From contig JADMKR010000072.1 of assembly GCA_015478765.1 (NCBI GenBank), positions 1 to 5,562 on the forward strand: a stretch of 5,562 nt of DNA. Reading direction: 5' to 3'. A program made the translations under genes and the position numbers. This DNA is from Flavobacterium sp. Its GTDB lineage: Bacteria; Bacteroidota; Bacteroidia; Flavobacteriales; Flavobacteriaceae. Shown here one piece after another: positions 1 through 4,953 of the stretch. Each line of letters begins with the position of its first letter. Positions within the stretch are counted from its first letter, which is position 1. The notes beneath the pieces are model-generated. The model made no database searches. It worked only from the letters and a program-made list of their open reading frames with translations, and was not told where the DNA came from.

Positions 1-1850
1 GTAAGCAATTCGAAGTCGATGCGCTCCTGGATCGCGGGCGTGATTTCTGAGTATCGGCGTTTGGCACCTTCATATGTAAGATGGCGCAAGAATTTATTTT
101 CGCCGCGCTTGCCGCCGTCTGCATCTTCTGCGATTATAAATTCGGTTGGGATTTCAAATTTTGGCAACAGAACTTCCCGCGCTAGACTGAAGATTTCAAC
201 CTTGTCGACAATTTCGGCTGTGTTTGCAATCGCATCCGGAATGTCCTGAAAAAGTGATTTCATCTCGTCACCCGATTTGAAATAGTACTCCTGGTTCGGC
301 ATTCCGTATCGGTAACCGCGGCCGCGGCCTATTGGCGTTGTTTGTTTTTCGCCATCGCGAACACATAACAAAATATCGTGTGCGTTGGCGTTGTCCTTGT
401 CGATGTAAAAAATATTATTGGTCGCCACGAGTTTGACATCGTGTTTACGCGCCAGCGAAATTAGTGAGGCATTGACCCGGTTTTCATCCTCCTGATTATG
501 TCGCATCAGCTCGATATAGAAATCGGCGCCAAACTGCGACTTCCACCAAAGCAACGCATCTTCCGCCTGATTTTCGCCGAGGTTTAGCAGCTTATTCGGA
601 ATTTCGCCATACAGATTTCCAGATAAAACAATCAGGTCTTCTTTATATTTTTCAATCACCGACCGGTCAATTCGAGGCACATAATAAAATCCTTCGGTGT
701 AGGCGATCGACGACATCTTTGCCAGATTGTGGTAACCGTTTTTATTCTTGGCAAGAAAGACGATTTGGTAACCGTTGTCTTTCCGGCTCTTGTCTTTATG
801 GTCATCGCAAACGAAAAATTCGCAGCCTACGATTGGCTTTAATGGAACTTCGGTGGGTTCCTCGCCACTTTCGATTGCCGCTTTATTTTTGGCATCGACC
901 GATTTATTGTGATTTAAAATATCACGTACGAAATGGAATGCACCCATCAGATTAGCATGATCGGTAATTGCGACCGCAGGCATTTTATGCTGAATTGCGG
1001 CCTTTACCAAAGCTGCAACGCTAATTGTTGATTGCAAAACCGAGAACTGCGTATGGTTGTGCAGGTGAACAAAATCGGTTTCGACGAGCAATTTTTTTGC
1101 ATCAGGTGATTCCTGTCGGAATTGCGGAGCTTCGTTTGCTTTTAAGGTCTTGCGGATTTCGTCTGAAGCCAACTTTAAATTGATGTGCTTCAGTCCGATG
1201 AGTTGAATTTCACCCGGATTAACCTTGCTGTATTCTTCAAAATAAGTTGCCGGGACATCGAGTTCTTCGGCGGTGAAAATCCGTCGGCGGATCATTTCCA
1301 GAAAGCATCTTGTTGTAGCCTCAACATCGGCGGTTGCATTATGCGCTTCGGCGAATGGTTTGTTGAACAAATATTGATGCAGTTCGGTTAATGTCGGCAA
1401 CTTAAACTTACCGCCCCGCCCGCCCGGCAATTGTAAAATGGAAGCTGAAACTTCGGTACAGGTATCGAGCACCCGCATTGATGGCATAATGCAATCCATT
1501 CCGAGGCGATGATATTCGCAACCCATGATATTGACATCGAAGTTCACATTTTGACCCACGATAAACTTAGCTTTCGATAAAGCTTCAGCGAAATCTGTAA
1601 GGGCTTGATGTAGTGGAACGCCTTCGGCTTCGGCAAGTTCGGTCGAAATCCCGTGAACGCGCTCGGCATCGTACGGAATGTTGAAACCTTCCGGTTTTAT
1701 CAGATAATCCCGGTTTTCAATAAGCCGACCCATATCATCGTGCAATTGCCAGGCGAGCTGAATGCATCGCGGCCAGTTGGCTGTATCGGTAACAGGGGCA
1801 TCCCAACGCTTGGGCAAGCCGGTGGTTTCGGTGTCAAAAATTAAGTACAT
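1..1850 (-). CDS. dnaE: DNA polymerase III subunit alpha with fused N-terminal DEDDh exonuclease (3' end of gene outside window)
   Basis: This is the N-terminal 616 residues of the replicative polymerase catalytic subunit; the frame is open to the window edge. Residues 1-180 form a DEDDh 3'-5' proofreading exonuclease: D6 and E8 in FDTETTG, D105 in NVNFDVN, and H170/D175 in HNATADVEAT, so all five catalytic residues are present. A linker follows, then the PHP domain of C-family polymerases from about residue 258 (HLHNHTQFS, ITDHAN, GCEFF, TEGFYYVPRID), leading into the palm (GRGRGYRYG, NQEYYFKS). The polymerase active-site aspartates would lie beyond the window. Exonuclease-fused alpha subunits of this group are about 1,500 aa from memory, so roughly 40% is visible. 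ATG 1850 is the start because the exonuclease core begins at once and an in-frame TAA lies upstream with no ATG between. Several PHP metal-ligand positions are substituted (see findings). It is transcribed alone, after the terminator of the RRM gene. Confidence 0.96.
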   Translation of the reverse strand, partial: MYLIFDTETTGLPKRWDAPVTDTANWPRCIQLAWQLHDDMGRLIENRDYLIKPEGFNIPYDAERVHGISTELAEAEGVPLHQALTDFAEALSKAKFIVGQNVNFDVNIMGCEYHRLGMDCIMPSMRVLDTCTEVSASILQLPGGRGGKFKLPTLTELHQYLFNKPFAEAHNATADVEATTRCFLEMIRRRIFTAEELDVPATYFEEYSKVNPGEIQLIGLKHINLKLASDEIRKTLKANEAPQFRQESPDAKKLLVETDFVHLHNHTQFSVLQSTISVAALVKAAIQHKMPAVAITDHANLMGAFHFVRDILNHNKSVDAKNKAAIESGEEPTEVPLKPIVGCEFFVCDDHKDKSRKDNGYQIVFLAKNKNGYHNLAKMSSIAYTEGFYYVPRIDRSVIEKYKEDLIVLSGNLYGEIPNKLLNLGENQAEDALLWWKSQFGADFYIELMRHNQEDENRVNASLISLARKHDVKLVATNNIFYIDKDNANAHDILLCVRDGEKQTTPIGRGRGYRYGMPNQEYYFKSGDEMKSLFQDIPDAIANTAEIVDKVEIFSLAREVLLPKFEIPTEFIIAEDADGGKRGENKFLRHLTYEGAKRRYSEITPAIQERIDFELL

Positions 1851-1853
1851 AGC

Positions 1854-1902
1854 TGGAAATGAGACTGAAGGAGCAGTATTTAATTACTGCCGGTGATTTC
1901 CA
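1854..1902. repeat. Nested inverted repeats in the dnaE leader
   Basis: An inner near-palindrome at 1873-1890 has arms GCAGTA and TACTGC around TTTAAT, with 16 of 18 positions symmetric. It is enclosed by 7-base arms TGGAAAT (1854-1860) and ATTTCCA (1896-1902). The outer right arm abuts the -7 element and the inner palindrome lies just after the expected transcription start. It could be an operator or an mRNA fold; no regulator is identified. Confidence 0.5.
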
Positions 1903-1908
1903 AAAATA
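1901..1908 (-). promoter_or_regulatory. -7 element of the dnaE promoter
   Basis: Read on the minus strand this is TATTTTTG, an exact match to the Bacteroidota housekeeping -7 consensus TAnnTTTG. It lies 50 bases before the dnaE ATG, so the leader would be about 45 nt. I see no TTG or TTTG at the usual 17-23 base spacing; the nearest TTG is 26 bases away. The ten bases CCTATTTTTG recur exactly in the lipoprotein promoter. Confidence 0.55.
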
Positions 1909-1946
1909 GGAATTTATGATGTGAAAAGACAGTACAAGTTATCAAC

Positions 1947-1972
1947 AAAAAAACCACCCGATTGGGTGGTTT
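1947..1972 (-). terminator. Intrinsic terminator of the RRM-protein gene
   Basis: A perfect 9-bp stem (1951-1959 with 1964-1972; minus-strand arms AAACCACCC and GGGTGGTTT) closes a 4-base loop. On the minus strand it runs into a stretch of seven T. It begins about 46 bases after the RRM gene stop and separates that gene from dnaE. Confidence 0.88.
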
Positions 1973-2018
1973 GGTATCAAAAACTATTGTGTAGTATCTG
2001 TAAGTATCTAGGTCTGGA

Positions 2019-2390
2019 TTAGTATCCGCCTCTGTTTCCGCCGCCGTATCCACCGCCGCTTCCGCCGCGTGAATTTCCACCGCCGTAACCACCTCCACCA
2101 CGGCTGTCTCCGCCACGGTTATTGTTAAAACTTCTGCGTTCGCCTTCCGGTTTCGGCTCTGATTTGTTAACAACGATTGCACGTCCCTGAACAGTAGCAC
2201 CGTTCAATTCGTCAATAGCTTTTTGCGCCTCATCATCGTTCGGCATTTCAACAAAACCAAATCCTTTACTTCTTCCGGTAAATTTATCAGTAATAATTTT
2301 TACAGTGTCAACTGCACCATAAGCCTCGAAAGACTCTCTTAAATCTGCTTCCTCAATACTGAATGGAAGGCTTCCAACAAAAATATTCAT
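2019..2390 (-). CDS. Small glycine-rich RNA-binding protein with one RRM domain
   Basis: This 123-residue protein probably binds single-stranded RNA in the cytoplasm. Residues 1-77 form one RNA recognition motif: RNP2 is IFVGSL (3-8), RNP1 is KGFGFVEM (42-49), and the aromatic residues F4, F44 and F46 that stack on RNA bases are present. Residues 92-123 are a low-complexity tail of Gly, Arg, Ser, Asn and Tyr with GYGGGN-type units, resembling the tails of cyanobacterial Rbp and plant GRP proteins. ATG 2390 gives the family start MNIFVGSLPF. A longer reading from ATG 2426 is unlikely, because its extra codons overlap the putative -7 element at 2414-2421. RRM proteins are common in Bacteroidota, where they are considered possible post-transcriptional regulators; the target RNAs here are unknown. 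The gene is monocistronic, with its own promoter and terminator. Confidence 0.93.
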   Translation of the reverse strand: MNIFVGSLPFSIEEADLRESFEAYGAVDTVKIITDKFTGRSKGFGFVEMPNDDEAQKAIDELNGATVQGRAIVVNKSEPKPEGERRSFNNNRGGDSRGGGGYGGGNSRGGSGGGYGGGNRGGY

Positions 2391-2413
2391 ATGATCTAAT
2401 TTATAATATCGAA

Positions 2414-2421
2414 CAAATATA
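2414..2421 (-). promoter_or_regulatory. -7 element of the RRM-protein promoter
   Basis: Minus-strand TATATTTG exactly matches TAnnTTTG and ends 23 bases before ATG 2390, implying a leader of roughly 17 nt. The candidate upstream TTG motifs are 13 and 29 bases away, both outside the usual spacing, so only the -7 half is supported. It decides against the longer ATG 2426 start. Confidence 0.5.
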
Positions 2422-2502
2422 ACCAATTTTCACCCAATCCGACCGAGCGGCAAATTTTTTTATGATTATTTATTGATTATCAAAATAATAGGGACAGCGC
2501 AT

Positions 2503-2525
2503 AAAAAAATCCGCCGTAGCGGATT
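2503..2525 (-). terminator. Intrinsic terminator of the lipoprotein gene
   Basis: The minus-strand stem AATCCGC / GCGGATT (7 bp, loop TACG; plus positions 2508-2514 and 2519-2525) runs into a stretch of T, seven counting the two at the stem base. It starts 18 bases after the lipoprotein stop codon and isolates that gene from the RRM gene. Confidence 0.88.
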
Positions 2526-2543
2526 CCTCATATATAATAGTAT

Positions 2544-3014
2544 TTAATTTATCCTTAAATTATGAAAAACCCCGTACTGGAAATTCAGCACCGGCGCTAC
2601 AAGCGGATTGTCATCAATAAGCAGTGCATTGAATCTAAACCTGCCTGTTAAAATTTTATCAACCGAATAATAATCGGTTATCACCACCTCGCCGGCATTC
2701 GGATTACCCGTCCCGGTTGAGTATGTATAGGATTCGAAACCGTTATCATAAATAAAAGTCGCCATAGCATTTTCATTCTGACCCAAAACATACGTTCCTT
2801 CCAGTGCAGATGGCAGTTCGATGATCAGCGTTTCGAACTGATTGGAACCTTCAATTCGGATGCTACCGTCGGCATCCAAGGCAAATCCTTGTCCGCCTGC
2901 ACGCCATTCGACGTTGTCCTTCATTCCTTGCAAAGCAGGATCGTTCCGTGTAATATCCTCGGTACAGGCGCTTACGGAAAAGGCCGCAATCAAAACAATT
3001 AATAATTTTTTCAT
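2544..3014 (-). CDS. Predicted lipoprotein of unknown function (possibly DUF6252-like)
   Basis: This 156-residue protein has a classic SPII signal peptide: K2-K3, a hydrophobic stretch L4-S13, and a lipobox V14-S15-A16-C17, so C17 should be lipidated. The mature part begins CTEDITRNDPALQG and continues with a probable beta-rich domain (DNVEWRAGGQGFALDADGS, GTYVLGQNENAMATFIYDNG, VVITDYYSVDKILTGRFRF). The pattern of a TED-type N-terminus, an 'N-x-W-RA' strand, a GTY-L-G strand and a GRF-F strand resembles small flavobacterial lipoproteins that I associate with DUF6252; this is from memory and untested. Acidic residues at +2 and +3 after the lipid cysteine would suit outer-membrane surface export in Bacteroidota. 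ATG 3014 or the adjacent ATG 3017 is the start. ATG 3035 and TTG 3044 would start within or just after the promoter. The function is unknown. Confidence 0.85.
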   Translation of the reverse strand: MKKLLIVLIAAFSVSACTEDITRNDPALQGMKDNVEWRAGGQGFALDADGSIRIEGSNQFETLIIELPSALEGTYVLGQNENAMATFIYDNGFESYTYSTGTGNPNAGEVVITDYYSVDKILTGRFRFNALLIDDNPLVAPVLNFQYGVFHNLRIN

Positions 3015-3041
3015 CATATTTGTAGGTAAGTTCATAAGATA

Positions 3042-3075
3042 CAAAAATAGGTTTTTCGTCTAAATCGCACACAAA
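3042..3075 (-). promoter_or_regulatory. Promoter of the lipoprotein gene
   Basis: On the minus strand, TTTG (3072-3075) and TATTTTTG (3042-3049) are separated by 22 bases, matching the flavobacterial TTG-N17-23-TAnnTTTG layout. The predicted leader is about 20 nt to ATG 3017/3014. The ten bases CCTATTTTTG are identical to those before dnaE. Confidence 0.65.
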
Positions 3076-3128
3076 GTAATGAAAAATTTCAGCATGCATC
3101 TATTTTGCTGATAAAAAAGGACTTGCTA

Positions 3129-3159
3129 TTTGATTATTCTTGAAAAAGACGTAAGTTTG
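3129..3159 (+). promoter_or_regulatory. Promoter of the rpsP-rimM operon
   Basis: TTTG (3129-3132) and TAAGTTTG (3152-3159) are exactly 19 bases apart, a full match to the Bacteroidota -33/-7 consensus. It is followed by GCGCCC, where transcription should begin at about 3164-3167, giving a leader of about 45 nt. The bases before ATG 3209 are A/T-rich with no Shine-Dalgarno sequence, as is usual for these bacteria. It is back to back with the lipoprotein promoter about 50 bases away. Confidence 0.85.
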
Positions 3160-3208
3160 CGCCCTTAATTAATCGGGGTCGAGTACCTCAAAATTTAATC
3201 ATTAGATT

Positions 3209-3787
3209 ATGTCAGTAAAAATTAGATTACAAAGACACGGAAAAAAAGGAAAACCTTTTTACTGGGTTGTAGCCGCAGATGCGCGCTCGAAAAGAGACGG
3301 TAAATACTTAGAGAAAATCGGTACTTACAATCCAAACACAAATCCTGCAACTATCGACCTGAACCTTGACAGCGCTGTAAAGTGGCTTCATAACGGTGCT
3401 CAGCCAACCGATACTGCTCGCGCTATCCTTTCTTACAAAGGCGCTTTATTGAAACACCACCTTGATGGCGGAGTTCGCAAAGGTGCTTTGACACAGGAAC
3501 AGGCTGACGAAAAACTTACAAAATGGCTTGACGAGAAAGCTGGTCAGGTTGATGCTAAGAAAGAAGGTTTGAATACTTCCAAAGCAGATGCAAAAGCGAA
3601 AGCATTGGCAGCTGAGAAAAAAGTAAACGAAGACCGTATCGCTGCTGCCAAGAAAGCAGAAGCCGATGCAATTGCTGCCTCACAGCCTGCTGAAGAAGAA
3701 GTGGCGTCTGAAGAAGTAGCTGAAGTAGAGGCTTCAACGGAGGAAACTCCGGTTGCTGAAGGCGATACTGAAGAAACTCAGGCATAA
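3209..3787 (+). CDS. rpsP: 30S ribosomal protein bS16 with long C-terminal extension
   Basis: This is a structural protein of the small subunit body that binds 16S rRNA and helps 30S assembly. The bS16 core is residues 1-85: VKIRLQRHGKKGKPFYWVVAADARSKRDG, then YLEKIGTYNP and WLHNGAQPTDTARAILSYKG. The protein is 192 residues, against about 80-90 in E. coli and Bacillus. The extra length is a tail: residues 95-158 are Ala/Lys-rich and probably helical, and residues 160-192 hold 13 acidic and no basic residues. Similar tails are usual in Bacteroidota bS16. ATG 3209 gives the family start MSVKIRL. The gene is first in a two-gene operon, with rimM four bases downstream, and has a strong consensus promoter. 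Confidence 0.97.
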   Translation: MSVKIRLQRHGKKGKPFYWVVAADARSKRDGKYLEKIGTYNPNTNPATIDLNLDSAVKWLHNGAQPTDTARAILSYKGALLKHHLDGGVRKGALTQEQADEKLTKWLDEKAGQVDAKKEGLNTSKADAKAKALAAEKKVNEDRIAAAKKAEADAIAASQPAEEEVASEEVAEVEASTEETPVAEGDTEETQA

Positions 3788-3791
3788 TTTT

Positions 3792-4325
3792 ATGGCGGTC
3801 ATGCGTAAAGAAGATTGTTTCTACTTAGGTAAGATCGCGAAAAAATTCAGCTTTAAAGGCGAAGTCCTTATCTACCTTGATACCGACGAGCCCGAGTTAT
3901 ATGAGAACATGGAATCAGTTTTTGTCGAATGCGGCAATAATCTGGTTCCATTTTTTATTGAGAACAGTTCGCTGCACAAAAACGATTTCCTTCGTGTGCG
4001 TTTTGAGGACATGAACTCCGAAGAAGACGCCGATGCCGTAATGGGCAACGCGGTATACCTTCCGCTAACGATGCTTCCAAAACTGTCTGGCAACAAATTC
4101 TACTTCCATGAAGTCATCGGCTTTGAGGTTGAAGACAAACGGCTGGGCGTCGTGGGCGTCATCCAGTCAATCAACGATTCATCGGCACAGCCATTATTCG
4201 AAGTACTTCAAGGCGACACCGAAATTCTGATCCCGATGATCGACCACTTCCTTGTCGAGATCGACCGTAAGAACAAGAAGGTAAAAATGGACTTGCCGGA
4301 AGGGCTGATTGAGATGTATCTTTAG
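3792..4325 (+). CDS. rimM: Ribosome maturation factor RimM
   Basis: RimM binds ribosomal protein uS19 in the 30S head and is needed for efficient 16S rRNA processing. The N-terminal RimM domain spans about residues 8-92 (CFYLGKIAKKFSFKGEVLI, then LRVRFEDMNSEEDADAVMGNAVYLPL). The C-terminal PRC-barrel spans about 102-177 (FYFHEVIGFEVED, PLFEVLQGDTEILIPMIDHFLVEIDRKNKKV, ending DLPEGLIEMYL). The 177-residue length is normal. The start is uncertain: ATG 3792 follows the rpsP stop by four bases and has A/T-rich bases before it, whereas ATG 3801 (174 aa) gives the usual flavobacterial N-terminus MRKEDCFYLG. A still earlier ATG at 3753 lies inside rpsP and adds residues foreign to the family. It is co-transcribed with rpsP. 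Gammaproteobacteria continue this operon with trmD and rplS, which are absent here. Confidence 0.95.
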   Translation: MAVMRKEDCFYLGKIAKKFSFKGEVLIYLDTDEPELYENMESVFVECGNNLVPFFIENSSLHKNDFLRVRFEDMNSEEDADAVMGNAVYLPLTMLPKLSGNKFYFHEVIGFEVEDKRLGVVGVIQSINDSSAQPLFEVLQGDTEILIPMIDHFLVEIDRKNKKVKMDLPEGLIEMYL

Positions 4326-4328
4326 GTT

Positions 4329-4363
4329 GGGTGTAGGGTTCAGGGTGTAGGGTATAGGGTTTG
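4329..4363 (+). repeat. Degenerate telomere-like heptamer array (five GGGTNNA-type units)
   Basis: Five consecutive 7-base units read GGGTGTA, GGGTTCA, GGGTGTA, GGGTATA and GGGTTTG, starting three bases after the rimM stop. Units 1-2 and 3-4 form a 14-base higher-order repeat with 12 of 14 bases identical. Each unit opens with GGG, so five G-triplets are spaced by four bases, which fits the canonical intramolecular G-quadruplex pattern on the coding strand. Confidence 0.85.
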
Positions 4364-4376
4364 GACTTTGATTAAG

Positions 4377-4454
4377 TAGAAGCTTAATCCTGCTATCCGC
4401 TATAGCTTTCGCTGCTTAAGACCGCAGCAAAAGGCTGCCGCTTCTATCAGGGCT
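4377..4454. repeat. Imperfect long hairpin, possibly an interspersed intergenic repeat
   Basis: The core arms AGCTTTCGCTGC (4404-4415) and GCAGCAAAAGGCT (4424-4436) pair over 11 bp with one mismatch and one bulge, around an 8-base loop. An outer perfect 7-bp pair TAGAAGC (4377-4383) / GCTTCTA (4440-4446) encloses it. The flanks AATCCTGCTATCCGC and its partner CCGCTTCTATCAGGGCT are also loosely complementary. No T run follows on either strand, so it is not an intrinsic terminator. It resembles intergenic repeats I recall from flavobacterial genomes, but this is memory, not a search. Confidence 0.6.
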
Positions 4455-4480
4455 ATGTGACATTACAAATTCTAATATTT

Positions 4481-4496
4481 AAATTTCAAATTCCAA
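4481..4496. repeat. Left copy of 16-base inverted repeat flanking the four-helix gene
   Basis: AAATTTCAAATTCCAA here is the reverse complement of 4925-4940 with 15 of 16 bases matching. The two copies point towards each other around the four-helix-bundle gene. Low-complexity AT composition weakens the case. Confidence 0.6.
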
Positions 4497-4498
4497 TC

Positions 4499-4545
4499 AT
4501 CTGTGGTAACGGCTTTTTGGTATATTTACATACCGCCACGCAGAT
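4499..4545. repeat. Nested hairpin before the four-helix-bundle gene
   Basis: The inner arms GGTAT (4519-4523) and ATACC (4530-4534) surround ATTTAC. The outer arms ATCTG (4499-4503) and CAGAT (4541-4545) also pair, with TGG/CCA next to them after a 2-base bulge. It ends 11 bases before the ATG of the gene. It contains TATATTTA (4521-4528), one base off the -7 consensus and at a plausible distance, so it may overlap a weak promoter. Confidence 0.45.
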
Positions 4546-4556
4546 GAATATACGCC

Positions 4557-4886
4557 ATGGAGAAAATTTACAATTTGGAAGAGCGAACTTTCCAATTCGC
4601 AAGACATTGTCGGATTTACATTAATAAACTTCCCCGTACAATATCAAACATAGAGGATACGAAACAATTAGTTCGATCTTCGGGTTCAGTCGGAGCTAAT
4701 TATATTGAAGCCAATGAGAAATTGGGGGACAAAGATTTTTACTTTCGGTTAAAGATTGCACGTAAGGAAGCTAAAGAAACAATTTTTTGGTTGCGGCTAA
4801 TTCACTAACAGAATTCTCCTTTTTCAAAAGATAGTACTGCCTTAATCACCGAGGCAGAAGAACTCCGAAAAATTTTATCGCGATAA
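4557..4886 (+). pseudogene. Four-helix-bundle protein (23S rRNA intervening-sequence type), interrupted by an in-frame stop
   Basis: The first 83 residues match the four helix bundle family (S23/IVS-type, TIGR02436-like): an opening helix EERTFQFARHCRIYINKLP, the hallmark QLVRSSGSVGANYIEANEKLGDKDF, and the third helix FRLKIARKEAKETIFWLRL. TAA at 4806-4808 then ends the frame. In the same frame, 25 further codons to TAA 4884 encode a plausible fourth helix (DSTALITEAEELRKILSR), so one substitution accounts for the break. The restored 109-codon frame is close to the family's usual length of about 115-120 aa. The biochemical role of the family is poorly understood; members occur in 23S rRNA intervening sequences and scattered in Bacteroidota genomes. 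A truncated 83-aa product lacking helix 4 could still be made. The gene lies in a repeat-rich island between rimM and trmN6. A sequencing error remains possible. Confidence 0.82.
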
Positions 4887-4924
4887 TTAATAAATAATAT
4901 AATTTCATTGTTTCGCCTTGACAT

Positions 4925-4940
4925 TTGGAATTTGGAATTT
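4925..4940. repeat. Right copy of 16-base inverted repeat flanking the four-helix gene
   Basis: TTGGAATTTGGAATTT is the reverse complement of the left copy at 4481-4496 except at one base. It also contains an internal tandem TTTGGAA-TTTGGAA. A related sequence, TTGAAATTTGAA (4948-4958 region), continues up to and includes the TTG start of the next gene. Confidence 0.6.
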
Positions 4941-4953
4941 TAAAAATTGAAAT

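Noticed and set aside
19..1391. Several short plus-strand open frames across the dnaE region
   Set aside because: They oppose a continuous, strongly motif-supported dnaE frame and show no family features.
1880..2200. Open frame on the minus strand rich in Val, Ala, Glu and Thr
   Set aside because: It overlaps the RRM gene in another frame, runs through its terminator hairpin, and owes its composition to the Gly-rich tail codons.
2391..2426. N-terminal extension of the RRM protein starting at ATG 2426
   Set aside because: The extra 12 residues overlap the TATATTTG element, and the RRM fold begins right at the ATG 2390 start.
3089..3111. TCAGCA/TGCTGA inverted repeat between the divergent promoters
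   Set aside because: Only 6 bp with an 11-base loop; too short to call an operator without comparison, and not aligned with either promoter element.
3753..3791. Earlier ATG for RimM inside rpsP
   Set aside because: It would add residues unlike the family N-terminus and overlap 35 bases of rpsP; ATG 3792 or 3801 fits better.
4918..4946. TTGACA with a 17-base gap to TAAAAA, resembling an E. coli sigma-70 promoter before trmN6
   Set aside because: Bacteroidota housekeeping sigma factor uses TTTG/TAnnTTTG, and the match lies in low-complexity repeat sequence.
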